Shown one piece after another: positions 26,389 through 34,351 of a stretch of DNA of 64,000 nucleotides. Numbering within the stretch: the stretch's first letter is position 1; the number at the start of each line of letters is the position of its first letter. This DNA comes from Pseudochelatococcus sp050946405 (GTDB lineage: Bacteria; Pseudomonadota; Alphaproteobacteria; Rhizobiales; Beijerinckiaceae). The notes under the pieces were generated by a model. It was given only the letters and a program-made list of their open reading frames with translations. It ran no database searches and was not told the origin of the DNA. The DNA is taken from NCBI RefSeq assembly GCF_050946405.1, contig NZ_JBMNUS010000002.1, positions 1 to 64,000 of the forward strand, in the 5' to 3' direction. The position numbers were made by a program, and so were the translations under genes.

Positions 26389-26997
26389 GCGGGAACTGCC
26401 GGGGCTCGCCGTCTGCTCCAGCACGCCGTGCCACGCGGGGTCGGGGCCGATTTCTCCGGCCGAATCGATCGACAGCAGGCTGGCGAGGCGGGTTCGCGCC
26501 CGGTTGACCCGGCTCTTGATGGTGCCGAGCGCGCAGCCGCATACTTCCGCGGCCTCCTCGTAGGACAGGCCCGCGCCCCCCACCAGCACCAGCGCCTCAC
26601 GCTGGTCGTTCGGCAGCTTCATCAGCGCCTCGCGGAAGTCCCGCATGTTCATGTGGCCCATCTGCGGCGGCGGGGCGGCTTGCTGCGAGGCTATCCGGCC
26701 GTCGACATCCTCCACCTCGCGCCGACGCTTGCGGTATTCCGAGTAGAACACGTTGCGCAGGATCGTGTAGAGCCAGGCTGCCATGTTCGAGCCTTCGGTG
26801 AAAGACGACAGTTTCGACCAGGCCCGGATCAGCGTTTCCTGCACCAGATCGTCCGCCCGCTCCGGCTTTCCGCAGAGGGAAATGGCGAAGGCGCGCAGTT
26901 TCGGGATGGTTGCAATCAACTCCTGCCTGACGGGCGCATTCGCTTCCCCGGCCCCGCTCGCCGGATCGTTGCCCGCGTTCGTTTTTTCATGCGGCAT
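26386..26997 (-). CDS. ecfG: General stress response ECF sigma factor EcfG
   Basis: A 203-residue ECF sigma factor of the EcfG (ECF15) group, the alphaproteobacterial general stress sigma factor held by the anti-sigma factor NepR. Region 2 (about 25-95) includes AFAISLCGKPERADDLVQETLIRAW and AWLYTILRNVFYSEYRKRRRE. Region 4 (about 125-185) includes LPNDQREALVLVGGAGLSYEEAAEVCGCALGTIKSRVNRAR, diagnostic of EcfG. Two in-frame ATGs exist (27003, 26997); the second is six bases from AGGGGGG and is preferred. Its own GGAAC-N16-CGTT promoter lies at 27103-27127. The TAG stop is shared with a repeat. Confidence 0.96.
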   Translation of the reverse strand: MPHEKTNAGNDPASGAGEANAPVRQELIATIPKLRAFAISLCGKPERADDLVQETLIRAWSKLSSFTEGSNMAAWLYTILRNVFYSEYRKRRREVEDVDGRIASQQAAPPPQMGHMNMRDFREALMKLPNDQREALVLVGGAGLSYEEAAEVCGCALGTIKSRVNRARTRLASLLSIDSAGEIGPDPAWHGVLEQTASPGSSR

Positions 26998-27102
26998 ACG
27001 CATCCCCCCTGACTTCGGTTTTCCCGATCCGGCCGCGGCATCTTCCCGCGTTGCCTGTCGCCGCGCCGTCGCCTTGTGCTTGGCCGTTGATGTCGACGGT
27101 TG

Positions 27103-27127
27103 AACGCATGTCCGCGCAAAAAGTTCC
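27103..27127 (-). promoter_or_regulatory. EcfG-type promoter of ecfG
   Basis: Minus strand: GGAAC (27127-27123), 16-base spacer, CGTT (27106-27103), an exact match to the alphaproteobacterial sigma-EcfG consensus. It lies about 105 bases upstream of the ecfG start, inside the gap after the sensor gene, so ecfG can be transcribed from its own autoregulated promoter. Confidence 0.88.
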
Positions 27128-27285
27128 GACGATCGGCATGCGGCGACTGTAATCCCTTGCAGAACAATGCCTCGATGAATGAAGCGGAAATAAGAGTAAA
27201 TTATGAAACATAAGCCAGTACAATTTATGCTGCATGGAATATACGGATATTCTGCCGTCGCGAATCTCTCGCCGCGATGCTGTTG

Positions 27286-29181
27286 TCAGGCGTCTGCGGC
27301 GCCCAGCGGAATCGCGATCTCGCGTCGCGGCGATTCCGCGCTTCGACCGGCTTCCGGCTCCACCACCGCCGCGCCGAGCTGGCGGATGTAGGCGCGGGCC
27401 AGTCGCTCCTTCAGCGGCGATACGGCGACCGGGAGCGCAGGGGCCGTATCGAGCGTCAGGCGCAACTCGGCCGTCGCCCGCCCCGTCGTCCGCACTTCCG
27501 CGCCGATGACGGCCTTGCGCGCGACGCCGGCGGGGGAGCGTTTGACGGCGTCGAGATAAGCGGGCAGCAGCGCGGCGAGATAAAGCGCGATGCCGATCGC
27601 CCGGTCGAGATCGACGATATGGCCCGTGGCGGGCGGCATTTCGACGATATCGGCTTCCGCGACGCCCGCGGTGCGCCGCAGGCAGTCGATGACGTCGTGC
27701 ATGAGTTCCGCCAGCGGCGTTTCGCCCAGATCGCCGGAGCTGTAGCCCACGCGGTAGGCGACAGACATCGCCTGTACGTGATCCTCGATGAAGCGCAGCC
27801 CGTCGCCATCCGCGCTGTCTTCCGGCGCCGCCGCGCGCTTGTGCAGGCTGAGGAGGCTGACGATGACCTGGAAATTGTTCTTGACGCGGTGATGCAACTC
27901 CCGCAGCAGGCTGTCCTTTTCCACCGCCGCCCGCTCGAGTTGGCGCGCATGGCCGGCGATGTTCGCGGCCATCTCGTTGAAGGCCGTTCCCAGCTCCGCC
28001 AGCTCTCGCGGCGCGTCGCCGATGCGCACGGCGCGCACGGACAGCCGCCCGCTGCCGTAGACGCGCGTGACGCGTTGCAGATAGGTGATCCAGCGCACGA
28101 TGAGACGTTCCGTCACCCACAACGTGCCCGCCGTGGCCACGATGAGCATCAGCAGCATGGGCAGCAGGGAACTCCACAGGACGGAGCGTTCCGACGCGAA
28201 CAGCAACGCCTCGGGATAGCCCGTCATCACGAGCAGGTCGGGGTTCACCGTCGGCGCGAGGAAATAGCGAAAGCGCTCCCCGGATTGAGATTGCGCTTCG
28301 AAGCTCACCCGGGCCGGCGGATTTTCCGCGCTGTCGAAGCTTTCGCCGGGCGAGAGGCGTCCGATGGCGTCCGTTAGCGTCGTGGCGCCTTGGGGAAACC
28401 AGTTGTCCGGGATCGGCGGCGAGGCCGAGCGGGCGATGACGTCGCCGTCCGCCGACAGGATGGCCGTTCCGCGTTCGATGCCGAGCCGCATGGCGCCGAT
28501 CGCGTAGGACAGCACGGCCGTGCGCAGCGCGGTGACGACGAGCACATGCCGGGCGGGGGCCGCCGGCGCGCCGCCGTTGCCGGCCTCCCTCGGCGCGGGC
28601 GGCCGCACCACGGCTCCGAGCATCAGATGGCGGCCGTCCGGGACGTGCAGGAACGCCGGCCCGCTGTCCGTGCGCCGGGCCAGCAAACGCGCCGCCAACG
28701 CGCTCGTTTCCGCTCTGGCGTGCTCGTCGGACATGAAATGACCGCCCGAATCGACGACGCATATCAGCGCGTCGTCGACGAAAACGGCGGAGAAACTGTA
28801 TTCGCGTCTCTCCCGCAGCACATCGGAAAGGCGGGCCTCGCACCGGCCGCGTTGCGTCACCGCCGGGTCGTCCGGCGCGAATTGTGTGGCCGCGATGGTG
28901 CCGTTGTTGCGCAGAAAATCGCTGACGTCGCTCGCCATGCGCTCCGCCGCGCGCTCGGCCCCGGCGAGTTTGAGGGCGCACAGGTGCCGGTATTGCGAGA
29001 AAGTCCAGATGCCCGAAAGAATGGCGGCGGGCAGCAGCACGAGCCCCAGCACGACGACGATCTGGTTGCGCAGACCGAGCCCGCCGATATGGCCCCTGCG
29101 GGAAGGCGCGCCCTCCTTCCTTTCGACGGTGGCGGAAAGAGGGGCGCGCCGCACGGACTGCTGTCGCTCGTAAGCCGTCAC
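27286..29181 (-). CDS. HisKA_2 sensor with degenerate ATPase domain (PhyK/PhyP-like)
   Basis: A 631-residue membrane sensor: first membrane helix (about 36-60), a large periplasmic double-Cache-like domain (about 62-320), a second helix (about 325-350), HAMP (about 350-410), then a HisKA_2 helix with ELHHRVKNNFQVIVSLLSL (phospho-acceptor His about 431). The expected ATPase boxes are missing: the N-box position reads AALLPAYLDAV with no Asn, the D-box LDTAPALP without the usual DxGxG, and the G-box SPLKERLARAY without glycines. It may therefore act as a PhyR phosphatase or phosphotransfer adaptor. GTG start at 29181; it follows nepR by 39 bases. Confidence 0.88.
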   Translation of the reverse strand: MTAYERQQSVRRAPLSATVERKEGAPSRRGHIGGLGLRNQIVVVLGLVLLPAAILSGIWTFSQYRHLCALKLAGAERAAERMASDVSDFLRNNGTIAATQFAPDDPAVTQRGRCEARLSDVLRERREYSFSAVFVDDALICVVDSGGHFMSDEHARAETSALAARLLARRTDSGPAFLHVPDGRHLMLGAVVRPPAPREAGNGGAPAAPARHVLVVTALRTAVLSYAIGAMRLGIERGTAILSADGDVIARSASPPIPDNWFPQGATTLTDAIGRLSPGESFDSAENPPARVSFEAQSQSGERFRYFLAPTVNPDLLVMTGYPEALLFASERSVLWSSLLPMLLMLIVATAGTLWVTERLIVRWITYLQRVTRVYGSGRLSVRAVRIGDAPRELAELGTAFNEMAANIAGHARQLERAAVEKDSLLRELHHRVKNNFQVIVSLLSLHKRAAAPEDSADGDGLRFIEDHVQAMSVAYRVGYSSGDLGETPLAELMHDVIDCLRRTAGVAEADIVEMPPATGHIVDLDRAIGIALYLAALLPAYLDAVKRSPAGVARKAVIGAEVRTTGRATAELRLTLDTAPALPVAVSPLKERLARAYIRQLGAAVVEPEAGRSAESPRREIAIPLGAADA

Positions 29182-29220
29182 TGGCGTCGCTCCCCTGCGT
29201 CGCGCCGGATCGCGGGCGCG

Positions 29221-29514
29221 TCAATGCTGCCGGGACTTCCGATCGAGATCGTCGAGAAGCTTGAGGAAACGGTCCGGCGTCGCCTGCGTCAGGAGATCGC
29301 TGTAGAGCATCTGCAACTGCTCGCCGATGCGGTTCTGGACATCGGGCGCCAGCGGCAACGCCTGCTTGTCCGGCGTCCGTTTATCCGCCTGGCGCTCCGG
29401 CCGGTCCGCGCTGATGCCGGCCTGCGCCGCCTCATGGTCCGCGCCCGCGCCGGGCGCGCCCGCACCATCGGCTTGCGACCGCTGTCCTTTGCCGGAACGA
29501 CCTGTATCCTTCAT
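29221..29514 (-). CDS. nepR: NepR anti-sigma factor
   Basis: The C-terminal ~45 residues (IGEQLQMLYSDLLTQATPDR and the LLDDLD that follows) are the NepR core, whose two helices bind either EcfG or phosphorylated PhyR. The N-terminal half is a charged, disordered extension. The ATG at 29514 (97 residues) is preferred because GGAGG lies five bases before it; ATGs at 29553 and 29577 would add up to 21 residues but lack such a site. It is divergent from phyR, and its EcfG-type promoter is at 29633-29657. The sensor gene follows, not ecfG, which is unusual. Confidence 0.92.
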   Translation of the reverse strand: MKDTGRSGKGQRSQADGAGAPGAGADHEAAQAGISADRPERQADKRTPDKQALPLAPDVQNRIGEQLQMLYSDLLTQATPDRFLKLLDDLDRKSRQH

Positions 29515-29632
29515 CGCGGCCTCCAACCGTCCCGCCGCCGGATATGTCGACATATCCGCAGCCACTTCATTCCTCATGTCCAATTCGCATCCAGTCCACT
29601 ATATCCTGACGATGGCTCATAATCTGTTGGGG

Positions 29633-29657
29633 AACGTCAATGCATGCAAAAGGTTCC
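29633..29657 (-). promoter_or_regulatory. EcfG-type promoter of nepR
   Basis: Minus strand: GGAAC (29657-29653), 16-base spacer, CGTT (29636-29633), a perfect sigma-EcfG consensus pointing at nepR and the sensor gene. The same bases read on the plus strand also give GGAAC with GGTT at the same spacing, so the element is partly palindromic. Confidence 0.88.
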
Positions 29658-29665
29658 CCGGCGGT

Positions 29666-29690
29666 GGAACTTTTCGCGATGCGCGGCGTT
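29666..29690 (+). promoter_or_regulatory. EcfG-type promoter of phyR
   Basis: Plus strand: GGAAC (29666-29670), 16-base spacer, CGTT (29687-29690), a perfect sigma-EcfG consensus pointing at phyR. It sits only eight bases from the nepR promoter on the opposite strand, so EcfG drives both arms of the divergent pair. The phyR leader would be about 190 bases long. Confidence 0.88.
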
Positions 29691-29890
29691 AATATCACGG
29701 ATCAGCCGGGCCGGCAGCGCGCAATCGGCAAGACGCGCGGTCGGCAAGACGGAAACGTCCGAAGATGCGCGGTTGTTTCCGCAGGCAGATCCGGAAAATA
29801 TGTATATTCTCCGTTCACGGTGCCTTTGGCGGCCGCTGATCCGCGTGAATAGCGTTCCTCCACCCGTATTTCCTCGAAGGGGTGTTTCCG

Positions 29891-30715
29891 ATGTCTCTTT
29901 CCCAACTGGTTGCGCCGCATCTGCCTTATCTGCGCCGTCTGTCGCGCGCGCTCACGGGCAGCCAGGCGAGCGGCGATGCGCATGCGGTCGCGGCGCTCGA
30001 GGCCCTCGTCGCCGATCCCGGCCTGCTGCGCCGCGACATCGCGCCGCGCGTGGCGCTGTTCCGCGTGCTGCTCGATATCTGGCAGCGCGTGCCCACCAAC
30101 GGCCGGGAAAGCCCGCCGGAAGCGGCGGTCGCCGGCGCGATCGAGCAGCATGCGGGACGGGCGCTCGCCGCGCTCGGCCTGCAACCGCGCGCGGCCTTCC
30201 TGCTCGATGTGCTCGAAGGGCTGTCGCGGGAAGAAATCGCCCAAGCGCTGGATGTCTCGATGGATGAGGTGGAGGACCTCGTGCAGCAGGCGAGCCGCGA
30301 GATTTCCGCCCAGATCGCCTCCGACGTGCTGATCATCGAGGATGAGCCGATCATCGCCATGGATATCGAGGCGCTTGTCGAGGGGCTCGGCCATCGGGTC
30401 ACGGGCATCGCGCGCACGCATGCGGAGGCTGTCGCCGCGGTTGCGGCGCATCCGCCCGGCCTCGTGCTGGCGGACATTCAACTCGCCGACGGCAGTTCGG
30501 GGCTGGACGCGGTGAACGAGATTCTGACGCGGATCGAGGTGCCGGTCGTCTTCATCACCGCCTATCCCGAACGGTTGCTCACCGGCGAGCGCCCCGAGCC
30601 CGCATTCCTGATCACCAAGCCGTTCAGCGTCGACGTGGTGCGCGCCGTGATCAGTCAGGCGCTGTTCTTCGGCCAGCAGGCGCGCGGCCCCGCTTCTCTC
30701 GCGGCGGCGGGCTGA
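29891..30715 (+). CDS. phyR: Response regulator PhyR (sigma-like anti-anti-sigma)
   Basis: A 274-residue master switch of the general stress response. Residues 1-140 mimic an ECF sigma factor (LVAPHLPYLRRLSRALTGSQ; AAFLLDVLEGLSREEIAQAL), followed by a receiver domain (about 148-270) with IIEDEPIIAMDIEALV, the phospho-accepting Asp195 in LADIQLADG, and TKPF. When phosphorylated the sigma-like part captures NepR and frees EcfG. The ATG at 29891 follows GAAGGGG; a GTG at 29882 is less likely. It is divergent from nepR. Confidence 0.96.
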   Translation: MSLSQLVAPHLPYLRRLSRALTGSQASGDAHAVAALEALVADPGLLRRDIAPRVALFRVLLDIWQRVPTNGRESPPEAAVAGAIEQHAGRALAALGLQPRAAFLLDVLEGLSREEIAQALDVSMDEVEDLVQQASREISAQIASDVLIIEDEPIIAMDIEALVEGLGHRVTGIARTHAEAVAAVAAHPPGLVLADIQLADGSSGLDAVNEILTRIEVPVVFITAYPERLLTGERPEPAFLITKPFSVDVVRAVISQALFFGQQARGPASLAAAG

Positions 30716-30847
30716 GCGGGTTTCTTTGCCGGGCTTCGATAGGCTTTTTGCATTTCAGCGAAACGCAAAGAGCGGGATGGCGATTCAATCTGATCGCATC
30801 CCGCTCTCATCGGAAAGCGCTCCGGTGGTCCGATGCAGACGACCGGA

Positions 30848-31339
30848 TCACGATCGCGTGTCGCGATCGACGCGGCGGGCGAGAACGTAGCCGGCGAGCA
30901 CCGCCACGCCCGCCAGCGTCCACGGCCCCACGGCGCGGGCCAGTTTCTGCCCGCCCTTCAACGCCAGTTCCTCGGGTTTCAGGTCGCGCACCGTCTCGCC
31001 GAGCCCCTGCATCGCGCTCATCGTCGCCGCGCCGAGATCCGCCGCCGGTTGCGGGGGGCGGGTACGCCTGCGCGCGGCGAGCGTTGTCGCCAGCCATATG
31101 ATGGCGGCCGCTCCCAGGTAGACGCCCGCCACGATCAGCGATGCGCTGACCGGGTCCAGCATGCGTGCGAGCGTTCGATGCCCGGCGGCGGTGAGAAAGC
31201 CCACGCCGACGGCAGCGAAGATGGCCGCAACGACAAGCCCGACGGCGCGCAAGACGGCGCGCCGTGCATCATCGCGCAGGCGCGCGGTTTGCGCCGCGAA
31301 AACCTGCGCGCCGAGCAACGCCCTGATAAGGCCGATCAT
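30848..31339 (-). CDS. Holin-like small membrane protein
   Basis: A 163-residue membrane protein with two adjacent membrane helices (about 27-52 and 64-88), an Ala/Pro linker and a third hydrophobic stretch near the C-terminus (about 137-155). The pattern fits the phage-holin-family/DUF1469-like proteins that often sit next to DUF883 genes in Alphaproteobacteria. Its ATG overlaps the DUF883 stop by four bases, so the two are co-translated. There is no phage context, so a real holin function is unlikely; a role in envelope stress is inferred from position only. Confidence 0.7.
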   Translation of the reverse strand: MIGLIRALLGAQVFAAQTARLRDDARRAVLRAVGLVVAAIFAAVGVGFLTAAGHRTLARMLDPVSASLIVAGVYLGAAAIIWLATTLAARRRTRPPQPAADLGAATMSAMQGLGETVRDLKPEELALKGGQKLARAVGPWTLAGVAVLAGYVLARRVDRDTRS

Positions 31340-31671
31340 ACCCGCCGGCTCAACAGGCCGATCACGAAGCCCACGCCCGCGGCGATGAGAACCGATTGCA
31401 CCGGGTTCTTTTCGATGCAGGCCTCGACCTGCGACGTGGCGGAGCGCACGCTGTCCTGGGCGTCGGAAGCCAGACGCCGCCCGGCTTCGCCGACCGACGC
31501 CGTGGTGGACGAAACGGTTTCGGCGATGCTGTCCGCCGCGCCCTTGACGCCGGCGCGCGCGCTCTCCGTCTCCCGGCGCACAAGGTCCGCCACCGAATCG
31601 GTGAGCGTGCGGATATCGTTGCGCAGGGTCTCGATGTCGGCGTTGAACGCGTTTTCGGTTTTCTCTGCCAT
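31336..31671 (-). CDS. DUF883 family protein (ElaB/YqjD-like)
   Basis: A 111-residue protein: an amphipathic, heptad-rich helix (about 5-85; NADIETLRNDIRTLTDSVAD) followed by a C-terminal membrane anchor (SVLIAAGVGFVIGLLSRR). ElaB/YqjD proteins of this family are stationary-phase inner-membrane proteins that can bind ribosomes in E. coli. The ATG at 31671 gives the family start (MAEKTENAF). It is translationally coupled to the downstream holin-like gene. I found no perfect EcfG promoter directly upstream, unlike the neighbouring csbD-like gene. Confidence 0.85.
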   Translation of the reverse strand: MAEKTENAFNADIETLRNDIRTLTDSVADLVRRETESARAGVKGAADSIAETVSSTTASVGEAGRRLASDAQDSVRSATSQVEACIEKNPVQSVLIAAGVGFVIGLLSRRV

Positions 31672-31762
31672 GATGCGATCCTTTCGGGGGTGAGATTGTG
31701 GGGTGAAGGGCGACGCCAGCCCCGGCCTGCGGGCTGACGCCTGTCGGTGACGCGGTGAACTG

Positions 31763-31865
31763 GAGCAGTTTGCGTTCAAACCGATCCATCGAATTGAACG
31801 CAAGTTGCGGTAAAATATAGAATTTGGAGCGGCGTGACGATTCCACTTGAATGCACTCCGCTCTA
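31763..31865. repeat. Two-hairpin intergenic repeat
   Basis: The best-preserved copy of the ~105-base family: GAGCAGTTTGCGTTCAA with the inverted TTGAACGCAAGTT, linker GCGGTAAAATATAGAATTT, then GAGCGGCGTG with its near-perfect inverted partner ending CCGCTC. Other copies are at 13577, 19227 (reverse) and 62631. Confidence 0.88.
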
Positions 31866-31884
31866 AAAACGCTGGACGGCCGGC

Positions 31885-32097
31885 TCAGAGCCGCGAAGTC
31901 CAGTCGTCGATCTCGCGCTCCGCCTGCTCCTTGGCGTAGCCGTAACGTTCCTGGAGGCGACCGGCGAGTTCCTCGCGCTTGCCGTCGATGACGGTGAGGT
32001 CGTCGTCGGTGAGCTCGCCCCATTGTTGTTTCACCTGACCGGTGAACTGCTTCCAGTTGCCTTGAATCCGATCCCAAGTGTTCTGTGCAGTGCTCAT
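31885..32097 (-). CDS. CsbD family stress protein
   Basis: A 70-residue hydrophilic protein with the full CsbD pattern (WDRIQGNWKQFTGQVKQQWG; LTDDDLTVIDGKREELAGRL; KEQAEREIDDW). CsbD-like proteins are general-stress products in many bacteria, but their activity is unknown. The ATG at 32097 lies 34 bases downstream of the -10 of a perfect EcfG promoter (32131-32155), so it is very likely a direct target of the stress sigma factor encoded nearby. Confidence 0.94.
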   Translation of the reverse strand: MSTAQNTWDRIQGNWKQFTGQVKQQWGELTDDDLTVIDGKREELAGRLQERYGYAKEQAEREIDDWTSRL

Positions 32098-32130
32098 GAT
32101 AATGTCTCCCTGTAGGTTGGACAACAGAGG

Positions 32131-32155
32131 AACGTGCGCACAGAGGAAAGGTTCC
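32131..32155 (-). promoter_or_regulatory. EcfG-type promoter of the csbD-like gene
   Basis: Minus strand: GGAAC (32155-32151), 16-base spacer, CGTT (32134-32131), identical in architecture to the three promoters of the regulatory locus. Placed for a leader of about 25 bases before the CsbD start. Confidence 0.87.
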
Positions 32156-32290
32156 GTATACGTCTGTTCACCTTGCGGCCGAAAGGCGTGTATGCGGCGC
32201 GCGAAAGCGCGCTTTCGCTCTCCCATTCCCAAAAAATTGCTTTATTGTCCGCTGGCTGATGATCGAACCGTGACCTGAGCGGAACACCAC

Positions 32291-33343
32291 TTGCCAAACG
32301 ACCCGTCGCTATCCACGCCCGCCGTTTCCGCCGCCTCGCCCGTTCTGGTGACGGGGGTTGCGGGTTTCGTCGGGTTCCATGTCGCCCGCCGCCTGCTGGA
32401 GCGGGGCGAGACGGTGGTGGGGGTCGACCGCCTGTCGCCCTATTACGATCCCGCGCTGAAGGAGGCGCGGCTCGCGGCGCTGGGCGGATATGCCGGTTTT
32501 CGCGCCTTGCGGTTCGATCTCGCCGATGCGGCCGCGACGGCGGCGACGTTCGCCGAGGTCGCGCCGCGCAAGGTGGTGCATCTTGCCGCCCAGCCGGGCG
32601 TGCGTCAGTCGCTGGTCGATCCGCATCCTTATGTCGGCGACAACGTGGTGGCCTTTCTCAACGTGCTGGAAGGCTGCCGCCATGCCGGCATCGCGCATCT
32701 GGTCTATGCCTCGTCCAGCTCCGTCTACGGCGCCAACCGCAAGGTGCCCTTTTGCGAGCGCGACAATGTCGACCATCCGGTCAGCCTCTACGCGGCGACG
32801 AAGAAGTCCAACGAGCTGATGGCGCATTCCTATGCGCATCTCTACGGCCTGCCGGCGACGGGGCTGCGTTTCTTCACCGTCTACGGGCCTTGGGGCCGGC
32901 CGGACATGGCCGTCTACATCTTTACGGATGCGATCGCGCGCGGGCTGCCGATCAGCGTCGCGAACGGCGGGCAGGTGTGGCGCGACTTCACCTATGTCGA
33001 CGACGTGGCGGAAGGCGTGCTGCGCGTGCTCGATCGCCCCGCCGCGCCGAACCCGCTCTGGGACGGGCTTGCGCCGGACCCCGCCACCTCGTCGGCGCCG
33101 CATCGCGTCTACAATATCGGCAACAACCGTCCCGAGGAACTCAACCGGCTGATCGCGATCATCGAGGATGCGCTGGGCAGCAAGGCCGTGCGCACCGACA
33201 TGCCGCTGCCGCCCGGCGACATGCTGGAGACGGCGGCGGACATCGCCGATCTCGTCCGCGACACCGGCTTCGCGCCCGCGACGGCCCTTGAGGACGGCGT
33301 GCGCCGCTTCGTGGACTGGTATCGCGCCTATCACGGGGCATGA
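32291..33343 (+). CDS. UDP-glucuronate 4-epimerase-like NAD-dependent epimerase
   Basis: A 350-residue extended short-chain dehydrogenase. The Rossmann motif GVAGFVGFHVARRL, SSSSVYG, the catalytic Tyr-Lys in SLYAATKKSNELMAHSYAHLYGLPATGLRFFTVYGPWGRPDMA, and the C-terminal YNIGNNRPEELN are those of UDP-glucuronate 4-epimerases, which make UDP-galacturonate for LPS or capsule. Start at TTG 32291; no better-placed ATG or GTG is visible before the Rossmann motif. It is the first of three same-strand sugar genes; the next start is one base past its stop. Confidence 0.9.
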   Translation: MPNDPSLSTPAVSAASPVLVTGVAGFVGFHVARRLLERGETVVGVDRLSPYYDPALKEARLAALGGYAGFRALRFDLADAAATAATFAEVAPRKVVHLAAQPGVRQSLVDPHPYVGDNVVAFLNVLEGCRHAGIAHLVYASSSSVYGANRKVPFCERDNVDHPVSLYAATKKSNELMAHSYAHLYGLPATGLRFFTVYGPWGRPDMAVYIFTDAIARGLPISVANGGQVWRDFTYVDDVAEGVLRVLDRPAAPNPLWDGLAPDPATSSAPHRVYNIGNNRPEELNRLIAIIEDALGSKAVRTDMPLPPGDMLETAADIADLVRDTGFAPATALEDGVRRFVDWYRAYHGA

Positions 33344-33344
33344 C

Positions 33345-34337
33345 GTGCTGGCCGTCGCCGTTCTGCTTGCCGCGCTCGCGCTGTCATACGGGCTGATCGT
33401 CGCGCTGCGGCCGCTGTTGCAGCGCTATGCGCTGGCGCGTCCCAACGCCCGTTCCAGCCACCGGATTCCGACCCCGCAGGGCGGCGGCATCGCGGTTGTC
33501 GCGGCGGCGCTCGTCTGCGCGGGCGCGGGGCTCGCGCTCGCCGGGCCGGCGGCGGACCTGCCGGGCTTCCTGCTGCTGGCGGCGGCGGCCGTCGGGCTTG
33601 CCGTGGTGGGGGCCGTCGACGACATCCGTCCGCTTCCGGCCTCGTTGCGGCTTGTCATTCAGGCGCTGGCGGTGGCGTTTGCGCTGGCGGGCGCGGGGGT
33701 GGGCACGCTGTTTCCCGCCCTGCCGGCGGCGGCCGAGTGGCTGCTGGTCGCGCTCGCCGGCATCTGGTTCGTCAACCTCGTCAACTTCATGGACGGGCTC
33801 GACTGGATGACGGTCGCCGAAATGGCGCCCGTCACGGCGGCGCTGGCACTGTTCGCGGCTTTCGGTCGGCTCGATCCGGCGAGCGGCGTCATCGCGGCGG
33901 CGCTGCTCGGCGCTCTCATCGGTTTCGCGCCGTTCAACCGGCCTGTGGCGCGGCTTTTTCTCGGCGATGTCGGATCGCTGCCCATCGGGCTCATCGTCGG
34001 TTTTCTGCTCTACCGGCTTGCGGGGGAGGGTGGGCTTGCGGCGGCGCTGCTGCTGCCGCTCTACTATCTGTGCGATGCCACGATCACGCTGCTGCGTCGC
34101 CTGTCGCGCGGTGAAAAGGTGTGGGAGGCCCATCGCAGCCATTTCTACCAGCGCGCCACCGACAACGGCTGGTCCGTGCCGGCCGTCATCGCCCATGTGG
34201 CAGGGCTCAACGGGCTGCTCGCGCTGCTCGCCGGGCTGACGCTGGCCGTCGACGCGCCCGTTTGGCAAGGGGCGGCGCTGGCGGCGGGGGGGGCGCTGGT
34301 CGGCCTCGTGCTGTTTCGTTTTTCGGTGAGGCGATAG
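33345..34337 (+). CDS. Undecaprenyl-phosphate sugar-1-phosphate transferase (WecA/WbpL/MraY family)
   Basis: A 330-residue polytopic inner-membrane glycosyltransferase (family 4) with about ten membrane helices. Motifs: RSSHRIPTPQGGGIAVV (the loop with SH and PxGGG), VGAVDDIRPL (catalytic DD), NLVNFMDGLDWM (NxxNxxDG), FLGDVGSLPIG (GDxGS) and EAHRSHFYQRA (HxxHxYQR). It starts O-antigen or exopolysaccharide repeat units by loading a sugar phosphate on the lipid carrier. GTG start at 33345, practically abutting the epimerase stop. Confidence 0.93.
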   Translation: MLAVAVLLAALALSYGLIVALRPLLQRYALARPNARSSHRIPTPQGGGIAVVAAALVCAGAGLALAGPAADLPGFLLLAAAAVGLAVVGAVDDIRPLPASLRLVIQALAVAFALAGAGVGTLFPALPAAAEWLLVALAGIWFVNLVNFMDGLDWMTVAEMAPVTAALALFAAFGRLDPASGVIAAALLGALIGFAPFNRPVARLFLGDVGSLPIGLIVGFLLYRLAGEGGLAAALLLPLYYLCDATITLLRRLSRGEKVWEAHRSHFYQRATDNGWSVPAVIAHVAGLNGLLALLAGLTLAVDAPVWQGAALAAGGALVGLVLFRFSVRR

Positions 34338-34351
34338 CGGGAGCGGGCGGG

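Noticed and set aside
30848..31339. Holin-like protein as evidence of a prophage.
   Set aside because: No other phage gene is nearby; the protein is co-translated with a DUF883 stress protein, a pairing common outside phages.
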